Shown in pieces: positions 1-12,500 of a stretch of 64,000 bases of DNA. Each line of letters opens with the position of its first letter. Position 1 is the stretch's first letter. A model generated the notes under the pieces. The model saw only the letters and a program-made list of their open reading frames with translations. It was not told the DNA's origin and searched no databases. Source of the stretch: Heterohyrax brucei (lineage: Eukaryota > Chordata > Mammalia > Hyracoidea > Procaviidae); assembly GCA_028571685.1 (NCBI GenBank), contig CM053154.1, positions 18,012,001 through 18,076,000 of the forward strand, written 5' to 3'. Made by a program: the position numbers and the translations under genes.

Positions 1-368
1 TTGATGCTGTACTGCTTGACCTAAATGGTGGCCACACAAGTGTGCTGATGCTGTGATAATTCATCACACTATGCTACCCTCATGTGTGCACGCAGCCCTC
101 TCTCTCTGTTATAACAAATTTAACAATATGATTCTCAAAATTGATTTTAGGAGACATCTGGTGAAACCTATACTGATTTAAAGAGAGACTGGTATAGACA
201 GACACTGGCAAAGGTAGAAATGGCGACTTAAAACAGAGGCAACCTTTTCTATATCCACTTAGCCCCTCTTGAAGAGAGTGCTTTTATCAGTCAGTAATAA
301 ACTCGTCTAAACCAAGTTATTCTAGACACCAATGTATTTATAAAAACAATGGCACAGGGCCAACTTAC

Positions 369-506
369 CATCCTCTTTCAGCACGTGACAATAAAACTCT
401 CCAGGGCTGCGGACCACACAGACCGCAACGTCGACGGTTTCATCAACTGCAAGGGCGACCCACGTCCACTCCAACGGATGCATTTTTGCTTCCACACTCA
501 AAGACA
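369..506 (-). CDS. TDRD1: TDRD1 exon 16 (residues 688-733, start of tudor 3)
   Basis: 138 nt, acceptor attttaacag, donor gtaagttg. Encodes [19 protein letters not shown], then [15 protein letters not shown]. This is the opening of the third extended tudor domain and the last TDRD1 exon in the window; the reading frame continues past the left edge. Confidence 0.95.
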
Positions 507-3500
507 CTGTTAAAATAAGTGGGCACTTTGCAAAACAAATGGCCTGGAGTGGCTGCGGGAACTGAGGTGACGGGCACTAAGAATCTGCTTTTCAAAGGAC
601 TGGAAAGTCCACTGCCTTCCTAAATGACTTCATTGAAAATTAACCAGTCTTAAAATTAATGGTTATTAACTCACTGAATTTCAAATTCACATTTCTGATA
701 ATTCTTTAGATACTAGGGACCCAGAAAACTTCCAAAAAGTTTCCGGTTTTCTAAACAACTGAAGTGTATTTAGAATTCTGTTTGATTCAAAAAAGGTGGC
801 ATTCAACATCAATTCTTCCCAAAAGTTTGAGAACACACACATTCACAGAGCCATCTAAACCCCAGGACAGTCGTTCTCTGGCACCCATCGTACTTACCAC
901 TGGCTTCTTTCGTGTCGCCGGCATTATCTGTCACTATTTCCTTTTCTCCCATGGCAAAACCTGCCTCTATGAGGACTTTGGTGACACTGACGGTAGGCAT
1001 CACAGACTTATCCGTAAGCTCCACCAGACAACTCGTGTCCAACTTGTCCACCACTTTTACTGTGATCATTTTGTTCTGTACAATTTTTCTCATCAGACAA
1101 ATAGCTTCTGGAGTCCAAATTCCTAATGATGGCTTTACTCCTAACAAAGAGTTTTTTAAAGAACAGTAAAACTGTTTCTTACAAGCAGGCACTCAGAAAT
1201 TTAGGCCCTAATTTCCACAAAATTACTCTATAATAGACATTAGAATCAAAATGTTCCACTTGAATAGAATCAGTTTCTACACACGAAAATGATTAACAAA
1301 ATCACAGAGAAAAAATTACAAAAAAATAAAAACTGTAAAAAGCTTATATATTTCTGTGTAAAAAGCCATCCTAATCCCAAGGACACGCTATGTTCCTAAG
1401 AGGCAAATCTACAGACAGAAAGCAGACAGTGAGTTGCCTGAGGAGTGAAGATCCACTGTCAACAGTCACTGCACAACTAGCTAAAAATCATTTACTAAAA
1501 ATTTAAATTCAAAATTTAAAATAGTTGGGGCAGGGGGTGGGGGACCATGCTCTCAGGCGAAAGCGAGGCTAACTGGCACAACTAGCGTTTTGCTAAGAGG
1601 GCTCTCTGTACCCCACGTTGGTGAGTGGCGTCTGGGGTCTTAAAAGCTGCCAAGCTGCCATCCGAAGGCACAGCAAATGATCCCAACTCAGCAGGAATGG
1701 ATGCTCACCGAGGACCAAAATGACATGGGGGAAAGACAACCCAGAAGACAAAAAGACCCCACATCGGTGGGTGCCTACATCGACTTGGGACTGGAAGAAC
1801 CAGATGGTGCCCAGCCACCACCAGTGAGAGCCACGATGGAGCTCACTAAGTTGAGTCTCACTGGCAATACACTAAAAGACCTCAATTGATGGTCCAGCAG
1901 CTTCAGGGTTCCCCTGGGAGCATGGCCCCTCGCCTTGATGCTGCCCTTGACCATAAATCATAACGAAGGTCCACGCTTCGAACAGGAATGGATTGGACTT
2001 GGTGATGCAGAGTGACCATATATTGGATGCACTTTATGGTTCTATACATCTATAGGATGTCATCCTGCTGACCTCTGGCTGGAGGAAGGAGAGTCGGTGA
2101 AGAGGAAGGAAAAAAGAGACTGTTGGGAGGATGAGACATGTATGGAGCAGAGAGGAATAGTGTGCTGTCACCGGGCAGGGAGAGCAGTGGAAGCTGCATA
2201 TAGGTGGGTATGTAAATTTATACGGGAATGTACATTTTCACTCAGTTATATGAAATAAAAAAATTTTAAAAAGAAAGACTTAAAATAGTGACTCTACGGT
2301 ACGTCAATTATGCGTCAATGAAGTTAAAAGAATAAAAAACAATATAAAGCACTTCAGGAAGAAATATCAGTCCCTCATATTAACATACAAGTCATCTGTA
2401 ACACAAATCTGCTTGTAAGAGCACTTGCAAATCAAATACCAAAATATCTGGTGAACCAACGTGTGAAGCAGCTGACTCCCACATTCCTGGTGGGTATGTA
2501 AGCTAGCTCGACCCCTCCTGGGGTGTGGTGAGTGTGGAAACCAGCACAACCCTTTCTGGGGGACATTCACAACACATATCACAAACATGAAAAACGTACA
2601 CCACTGACACCACCCCTTCACCTGTAAAAATGTGTTCTGTGGAGACACTCTGCAATGTAACTACATTCTCCAGCATAATCTGGAGACAATGATCTTTGGC
2701 ATACCGCAAGATCTTTGGTGGCAGCAAAATCTTGGAACTGTCCTTCAGATGCTGGACTACAGTTAAACTATGGCACAGCTGAGTGAAACTGCAGAACACA
2801 GCTGACTGACACAGAAAGAGACGCCCCCGACCCGAGTGGGACACGTTACACACACGGTCATTTCTAAGCACATGATCAAATTATACTTATTGTTTTTATA
2901 ACCAGGGTTCCCTTTTACTCATTCTACCTTTTCATGTCCGTTAGGAGGCTTCTAGATACTTACAGCTACAAACAGCAAAGAGGAACACTCAGTTTCATAA
3001 CTACAGACACACTAAATTTTACTACAGATAGAAAATAAGCATTCTGCATTTCCTAAATGTTTTATTAAGAAGTATTTTTGCTGGGATATAAATTATGTCT
3101 AGAAACATTTTCAGAATCAGGGGACCACAAAGATGTCCTACCTGCCAGCACACATTTGATAGCTTGCATTGGTAGCTCCAGCAACTTTGGAATTATGGGA
3201 CAGAGCCTTGTCAAACTGAGGATTTCGAAGTTTCCATAATCTACATATCCAACCAGTACAGAGTCTTCAGAGGCATAAGCCAAAACGGAGGCACGGTACC
3301 ACTGATCATCCTCTGGAAAAAGGAAGATGTAACCTCAAAGGCTTTTCCAGTGTCAAGACAAACAAAACCCATCTTCCCCAAATTGGTGATAGTCATTTGT
3401 AGTTTTAACACAATCCCAGGCTTTACGGGGAATGACGTATGTTTCCTTGACACTGCTGTTTCTGTTCACCAGAAGCCTTTGACTCCTAAAATGTACCTTT

Positions 3501-6500
3501 ACTACTATACATTTATACAGAGTCTCACTTTCTTTACACGTCTTGGCTTCCTTGTAGACAGCTCATTAGGACAGAGACAACGTGCTGGTCATTTGAATCC
3601 CCAAGGTCTTGACCAATCAGTGAAGCCGAAGCATCAAGCAGGGCTGATTTAGAATACCCGGCAGATTCCACCAAGCAAGCACTTCACTGGAGGCTTACTG
3701 GTAAATTGTTATCTTCCCTGCTGAGAGGCCACTGGACCTCCTTTAGCAAAAGACTAAGAAAATCCAGTTCTCACAAGGACAGACTAATGTTTTATTAAGA
3801 AGTATTTTTGCTGGGACATAAATTACTTTTAGAGATATTTCTTTACTCTGAGTAAAAATATTTTCAGAATAAGGGGACTCTAATACAGAGACTCTAGTGT
3901 GAGAGCTCTGTGCTTCTGGACCCTCTTGTCATTTCCAAGAAAACAAATGACGCCCTGAGCCTAAGGGAGTTCCACATCTACACACGTGTGAACAGGATTA
4001 TCTGTGTCCATCTCCAGAAACTGGACTCAAACCGCCTACCTTCCCAGTTCTTAACCAGTGCACAGCCAAGGCTGCCACAAAACTAATGAGTTTACAAAAT
4101 TTAAAAAGAAAACTGCCTTTAATACCCTCTTGACACTAAAGCATGCCCTCTGGCCTTCCACTCCTCACACTACTCCTCTGATCCAGTTCAGCTGGGCATA
4201 TTTCAAAACAGAATCGGTACACTTCAGTACTTAAAATTCAGTGCAGCCATTCAGTATAAACTGAGATTGTTTCGTTTGTTTTTATTAAATTCTAAGTAAT
4301 AAATACAAGAATAACAATAAATGCAGAGATTTCTATACATCTAATTTTCAGCTGGGTACGGAACAAGGGACCAGGAGTGCTGTCCTTCTTACCGGAGAAC
4401 TGAGCACAACAGATGTCACCAATGGTTGGAAAGAAGTCGGAGCGTGGAGACAAATGACCACAGTATTCACTCAGCGATGCCTGAAGTTCAGCAAGCTTAT
4501 CTGTAGATACAGGTCATATTAAACAGAGTAAATACATACTGATACATCATATTTATTTTTGCATACTGACTGTCTTGAAGTGTATTATCTTGATAGAACA
4601 AACCAAGAACATTTACTTACGGCCACTCTGTAGCTGTTGACAAAAGAAGTCTTCTGGAGTTTGAACGTGGGCAACCACACCACAAAACTCATCCCCTACA
4701 TTCAAAGTTAACACTTTTGGGATTAAGTCACTTCTGTCGATAACAATTTTGTTTTCAGTTGTCATTTTTTTAGCTTCTTCAGAATCATCTTGTCAGGAAA
4801 AACAAAAATAAAACCATCTTGGTTTTATGAAATTAAAAATGAATGAATTATGCATACTTGAATCACACTGAAAAAGACAACATAACCAGGCAAGATTCTT
4901 GGCAGTCTGTGGTGTTTCCTTCCACAAAAAAGGACTGTCTGTAATAAAGGCAGACTTCTTAATCATCAAAAGCTGGACCAGTCCCAAGAAAGAAAACCAC
5001 TGACACAAAAAATATTAAATTCAGACCTATTTAAAAAGTCTCCCACCCATCTGTCAGTTTGCTGTACTGCAGTTGCTTACGTGTTATGGTAACACGGGAA
5101 GCTACGCCCCGAGCATTCCAGACCCCAGCAGGTCACCTCTAGTGGACAGGATTCAGCAGAGCTTCCTGCGACACACTAGGGAGAGGGACCTGGCTGTCTA
5201 CTTTTGAAAACATGGGCCCATGAAAACCTTCGGCGCAGCTGAAGAGCACTGCCTGACACACTGCTGAAGATGAGCCTCTCGGGACGGAGGCCCCGAAACC
5301 CAACTGCGGAAGAGCCGCCTCCTCCAGCGGCACTGAGCTGACCCTCACTGGCTGACGGTAAGTGACTCTGAATGGAAAGAAAAGGCTGCCAACTTCCATT
5401 AGTAACCACAATGTGCAATGTACCAAGTACAAATCTGGGAAAACTGGGAATGGTCAACAGTGAAATGGAACGTGCAGCGATCGATACCTCATGCATGACT
5501 TAGCTGAAATGCACCAGTACCGGCCATCTGTAACCAAACAATCACCTGTTCTCCTATGGCAGGAATGACAAATCCTAGTGGAAGGGCACTGCATTCACCA
5601 TCAAAAAGAATATTTCAAGATCCATCCCGAAGTACAATACTGTCACTAATAGGATATCATTACTCTTACAAGCAAAACCAGTTAATCGAACTATTGTTCA
5701 AACTTACCTATGAACCACAAATGCCAAAAGGGGAAACTGAAGATTTTTACCAATTTCTGAAGTCTGAAATTGGTCAAACATTCCATCAAGATATGCTGAT
5801 AGTTACTGGTGACTGGAATATGAAAGTTGGAAAGAAAGACGGAGGACTGGCAGTTTGATAACATGGCCCTGGTGACAGAAACGGTATCAGAGACCCAAGA
5901 CAATTTTGCAATATCAACAACTTATTCATTGCAAATACCTTTTTTCACCAACACAAACAGCGACTACACACATGGACCACACTAGGTGGGATACACGGGA
6001 AACCAACCGACTACACCTATGCAAAGAGACCACGGAGAAGGTCAACAACGTCAGACAATGCCAGGGGCCAGCTGTGGAACAGACCATCAGCTGGTCACAT
6101 GCAAGTTTAAGATGAAGCTGAACAAAATCAGATCAAGTCTTTACTCAATTGTTCCTGAGGTGATTCTGACCCATAGCAACCTTACAGGACAAGAGTAAAA
6201 CCGTCCCTCAGGGTTTCCAAGGAGTGGCTGGTGGATTGGAAACACTAGCCTTTTGCTTAGTAGCTACAGGGCTCAACCAGCAGGGGCCCCAAAACAAGTA
6301 AGTGAGAACCAAAATATGACCTGAGTACACATACAAGGCCCGACACGTCCACGAATGTAACTGTTTTCAGTGCTACACACCTCACTGCTGAGTACCACTA
6401 CAATCACCTTTGAAGTACTCCCTTTGGGAAACTATGAACCCACACCAGCACCTAGTCTGCCCTTCAAAGCAATTCTGGAACTCTTTCTGGAAGGTCCATT

Positions 6501-9500
6501 GTGCACAGTGGTACAGTGGCAAGTTTGTAAACTTAACTGTCTAGTTGTCTGTGAGGCAGTTTTTTAGCCAATAAACCAATAACTGTATCGGAACACCCTC
6601 CCTACTCACCTGATCTGGCCCACAATGACTTTTTTCCTTATCTGAAGATAAAGGAAATATTGAAAGGAAGACATCTGGATGACATTCAAGATATCAAGGG
6701 TAATATGACAACAACTCTGATGGCCATTCCAGAAAAAAAGACTTGCAAAATTACTTTAACGGGTGGAGCAGGCACTGGGGTTAGTGCACAGGCTCCCAAG
6801 GGTAGTGCTTCAAAGGTGACCACAGCGATATTCGGCAATGCAGTATGTAGCCCTTTTTCTAGGATGAGTCTGCAAACTTGTCAGGCCTTGTAATTTCCCA
6901 TCTGAATTTGGAGACTATCTCAACAGATCTGACATAGCAAACACTAATGACTGCAGACTAAAGGAGTTGTGGGATGACATTAAGGATATAATACATACCA
7001 AAAGCAAAAGGTTATCAAAAAGACAGTAGAAGGACAAAGCTACAATGGACATCAAGAGAGACTGAAAGAGGCCCACGTTTGTAGACCTGACTGTTCTACC
7101 GTATTCCCTATCATGCTGAAACTGCTTTTACAGAACAATGGAAGGTCTTCTAAAGACACATTCATGGTACCAGCTAAGCAGCAATACTTTTCAGGGCAGG
7201 GTCAATAATCTCCAGGAAGCTATAAATGTTCTCATCAAATAGCACCCAATATATGTTTGCTGTGTCTTCCACAGTCAAAAGTTCATAGTTCCAGGAATCA
7301 AGGGGTAGAAATGGGGGTTATACTACTATTACCCACAGTGACCCAATCACAAAATTTTTGCTTCCTGCCTGTGTGACACTGTGCTCTAAGGGTCTAAAGG
7401 TCTTAGTTCCAGAGAGAACACTCCCACCTGGAGAAACAACACTGATTTCACTGAACTGAAGGTTAAGAATGCTATCTGACCACTATGGACTCCTTATGCC
7501 TCTGGATCAATAGGCTAAGAAGGAAGTTACTGCACTGATTGGTATGTTTTGATTGTAATTAACAATCTGGCATTACATAACGGAGGTAAAGAAGAGTATG
7601 AGAACTGCCAATTAAGTTCCAGAACTCATCCTAGAAAAGTGCCACATAGCCCATTACTGACTATCACTATGGTCACCCTCAAAGTACTCCCTTTGGGAAG
7701 CTATGCACTGATACCAGCACCTAGTCCACCCTTCAGAGCAATTTCGGAACTCTTTCCGGAATGGCCACTGTGCATGGTGTCAAGTTCTCAAACTTAACTG
7801 TACAGTTGTCTGTGAGGGAGTAGACAGTTAACATGTGTAAACTTGGCTAGCTATGATTCTCAGTGGTTTGACAGACATTGAACTGACCACTCTTCCATAA
7901 CGCAATATAATGTAATAACCTCCGTGATGAGATGTGATATAACATGATCACCTCATTACGAGATCTGCTATTAACAAAAAATCATTTGAAGAGAGTGTTT
8001 CTTTGAGGGTATGGCCTACCTCCAGTATATAAATGCCTGTTCCAGCAAGGCTCCTGTTTGCTCTGGATACTGCATACAGATCTGATCTCTGGTTTTGATA
8101 CATGAGCTAGCTGCCTGCTGCCTGACCTGCAGATTTTAACTCTTGTCAGCTCCACAGCTCTGTGAGCCAGCAAACTGCCATCTCACCTGCCCATTTTGAG
8201 TTCAGCCATCCCTGAAATCACATTAGTCTGTAGAAGCCTTCAGCCTTCTACATGATCCATGGATTTTGGACTTGTCAGCCATTAAAATTCTCCATAATCT
8301 GCACGCACACGCGTGCACACACACACGCACACACACACACGCACGTACACACACACGCGCACACACACACGAAACCCTGGTGGTGTAGTGCTTAACTGCT
8401 ATGGCTGCTGACCAGAAGTTTGGCAGTTCAAATCCACCAGGTGCTCCTTGGAAGGTCTGTAAGCCGCTTCTACTTCTACTCTGTCTATAGGGTTACTATG
8501 AGTCGAAATCAACTCAGCGGCATATTTATGAGTATGTGTGCATGGGAAACCCTACTGGTATAGCAGCTAAGTGCTATGGCTAACCAAAAGGCTGGCAGCT
8601 TGACCCCATCAGGCACTCCTTGGAAACCCTAGGGGGCAGGGACAGTGCTGCTGTGTCCCATAGGGTTGTTATGAGTTAGAATCAACTCGACGGCAACAGG
8701 TTTGGTTTTGGTTTATTTATAAATACAAATGTATGTTTTAACTTGTTTTACTCTTCTAAAGAATCTAGCCTAAGAAAAGTCCCCCATTAAGTTTTGGGAC
8801 AACCCACTGTACCAGCCAACTTCTGCTGTTTCATAAAACAAGTGGAACTGATGATCCTGACGGTCCCTCTCAGCTGTATGAGTCCATTGGAAGATCCTCC
8901 CAAGGATTACCTTTGTCTTCTATTCTGTATTGAATACCCATTGTATGCCAGACACCACTCCAGGCAATAGAGAGATTAAGACAAGTAAAAAAAAAACGGT
9001 CCTAGTAGTTTTAAATCTTGCAGGAAACAGAAGATGCTCAAGTGAGGACCCACAATTTGTTCCATGTTCCAGAGAAAGGAGACCGGTAGAGCCGGCGTGC
9101 AACCAGGACCACACAGGCGGACCTGGGTGAGCACAGCCGGTCGAGGAGAAGGTGGGGTGGGGGAAGGTGTGGGAACCTGATCCTACATTTATCTCCCTTA
9201 CAAACTGTCCTCACTCTACACTCTTCCTAAAATTCCAACAACATTTATGGTTTTGACTGTACTGCCATTTGACAACTAAGAGTCTAAGTTTTCCCTCTAG
9301 TTTCATCCTAAGATGTATGTTTCAGAGATACAACAGAGGCAGCGCTGCAGAATACAGACAGGAGACACGACAGTATCAGGCAGCTAGTGCAAATGTCCAT
9401 CAATGATGAGGATTCCTAAACTAAGGAAACAGTACTAAGGAAAACAAAGACATACAAAGAATACTGTGAACAATCAACCAAGACTTGGAAACCAACCAGA

Positions 9501-12500
9501 TAAGATAAAGGACAGGAGGTGAGGAGGAAATCATTTATGTGACAGGATGACCCACCCCACCATGGCACTATCCAGGCAATCACCTCATGGTGAATGAGCA
9601 AGACATACGCAGGTCTACAATTAGAGTAGCTGGGAAAGGAGAAAAGTAAAGACAGCAGATGACAAATAACATCTATGACTAGGCAAAGAGAACAATCAAA
9701 TGCGGCTCTCAGGACTTCTTGATTATCGTGTATCAATACTAACCGAAAATCCACACACACACTTAAAACCTGAAGAAATTTATGAAAAAAAAACACTACC
9801 CTACAGAACAGAAATTCATCACCCTGTTTATTTTTGCTTCTTCTCTCTGGAATACCTAAGTAACAAAAATTAAACCAAGAAAATGACACTTGAAAAGCCC
9901 TTAACCTAACATATCATGATTCTTAGTACTTCATAATCTCTGACGCTTATCATGCCAAGAATTAATTTGGAAAAGTGCCCAAGTAGGTTAAGATTAGAAA
10001 TAATGCTTTAAGAAAGAAAAAGAAAGTCATTTTATTATATAAAGTTTACAAAATAGTCATCATTTGCATCAAGTCTGAAGGTGACACGGTTCTGTTCTTT
10101 TTCTCTTTAATTCCATCTGTAAAGAGGACATTTTTCAATAACTAAAGCTACTATATTGCTGTTAAACATTCATTTGTATACTTACTTTGATCTGCACCTT
10201 GATTCTTGGGCTGCAAGCCATATCCCATTTCAACAAGTACATGGTCTAAAGGTTTTCCTAGAAAATGATTATGACAATGTATCTCCATCGAGGTATTGCA
10301 TACAAATGATTACAGGAAAAGCATCAACAGAACAAATGAGTCATAATTACACGATCCAGCAATTACAGCTGCTAATACTACTAGCATATTTCTTACCAGA
10401 TCAGTTTCTAAGTACATAGTTTAATAATGCCCAGTTTTAGAAAACAAAGCAAATTTTCCACCATCACTTGACAGAGAGGGTAATGATAAAATTTTACTTC
10501 AAAAATCTGAATACATAACAGCTTTAGTTACCATGTCACAGGCATACTTGTAATGACTGCCATTTACAATAAGAAATAAATTTAAGACAAAAGACGACTT
10601 TTTACAAGGCCTAGAAGCACGGCTGAAGAAAGGGCCAGCATTACCATGGAATTCAGGTTTTCGGAAAAAATATCCAAAAGCTAAAGTCCTATCATGAAAC
10701 ACACATAATAAACAAAACAAATAGATTTTACACTCAAATTCCTAACAGGATCAATTTCTTTATCCACTATGTCACCCCAACATCAGGCCTCTTACAGCAG
10801 TGGTGTAACACCATGGAAACAGAGAGGTAACTATGAGCAAACTTAAGAATTCACTTTTCAAATGGATAGACAACCAGAACAAAGGAACAAGATTCCAGAA
10901 TGTTTCAACTTGTGCACCAGAAATAGATAAACTGGGGCACAGTGATTAGGGGCTTGGGTGCTAACCAAAATGCTGGCCGTTCAAACCCATCAACTACTTC
11001 TTAGAAACTCTATGGGACAGTTGTACTCTGTCCCACAGGGCTGCCGTTCATTCAACTTAACTTGACACCAACAGGCTTCTCACTATCAATACTAACTAAA
11101 GGTCATCTTGCAAAAGTTGCTCAAAGAGAAAGCTGTGATGATAAAAAATGAACTGACAGAGAGATTCTTGAGTTTCTCTCAATAAAAGAATAGAAAACAA
11201 TAATAGCTGTATTTCCAAAAAAGTTAAAATACTAAAAAAGCTCCACAAACTACTTGTCATTGAGTTCCATACAAACCTACGGTAATCCTGCGTTGCAGAG
11301 TAGAGAAGTGCATTATGTAGTGCTTTCAAGGCTGTGATCTTTCAGAAGTAGATCACCAGGCCTTTCCTCTGAAGTACCTCTCAGTGATTTAAACTGCCCA
11401 CCTTTGGGTTAGTAATCAAGTGTGTAACCATTTGCCCCTCCGAGGAATTCCCGTAATATTCAATGGACAACACAGTTAACCCTATGCTGAGTGTCAGTAC
11501 GTCTAGTCTTTCAACGATTCACTTCTGTTGCCGTGTTCTGACAACCCACCAACTCCACGAGAAGGGCCAGAACCGCATCTTCAGTCACAACTTGAATGAC
11601 TCCACAGAGGACCTTCCTTGACCTCACTTCATGTTTCTATGTCGTCTCTGGGCAACAGGTCAAGAGAGACTAGATAACAAATTAGGTGCTCAGTTTAAAA
11701 AGAGAGACAGACTCCGCTCTCACCTGAGCCTGGCAGCTTCAGGTCAACAGCAAAGGTGAAGGCGTCGTCCTCCTGCGAGATGTCGACGACCGTGAGGGAG
11801 CAGCACTGCTCCAGCAGCAGCGGCCGGACAGCGCTGACACAGCCGCTGCTCCAGCTCCCTCCCGCGGGGACGACGCTGGCCACGGAGCACTTGATGGCCT
11901 GCAAGATTTTGCATGGATTGCTTACAAGAGTTTTGATTCATAAAATGACTCCATCTAATTCACTAGTGGAGGAATTTTAAAAATAGTCTATTTCATATTA
12001 AATATTTGTAAAAAATCTAAGTATTAAAACAATTGAGGCAAACAATTTTTCATGTAATTATTCCTCTGTCTTGACACTCTATTCAGTGTGCTTACCGTGG
12101 GGCTTCAAACTTGAGAAACACATGAAAGGAAACGAACTAACCTTCAACTCTGCATAAATTCAGGTGCCTTTTGAATAATGTAATAAACACAGAAATGGTG
12201 GTTTTCTCAAGAGCACTTTGATCAGCATGTAGAAAACGCTAACAGTTTCCACCAGAGACTGCACTTAGCTGGATATGGAACAATCAACACTGAGCCCAGA
12301 GGGCCAACGGGTATTCATCTACATAGTAAAAGCTGTGACAATCTACCCACTGCCATCAAGTTGATTCTGACTCATAAGAGACCCTACAGGACACAGCAGA
12401 ACTGTTCCACAGAGTTTCCAAGAAGTGCCTGGTGGGTCTGAACTGCTGACCTTTTGGTTAGCAGATGCAGCACTTAACCCACTACACCACGAGAGAGTTT

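Noticed and set aside
2503..2871. 122-codon minus-strand ORF between TDRD1 exons 14 and 15
   Set aside because: Frame and position do not fit TDRD1 splicing (exons 14 and 15 join directly in phase) and the translation is not recognised.
5556..5858. 100-codon plus-strand ORF as a separate gene
   Set aside because: Contains the GDWN endonuclease motif of RTE LINEs; it is part of a decayed LINE copy.
9416..9889. 157-codon minus-strand ORF in TDRD1 intron 11
   Set aside because: Hydrophobic, Phe/Val/Cys-rich translation with no family resemblance, no splice signals fitting TDRD1, and A-rich sense strand that yields such frames by chance.
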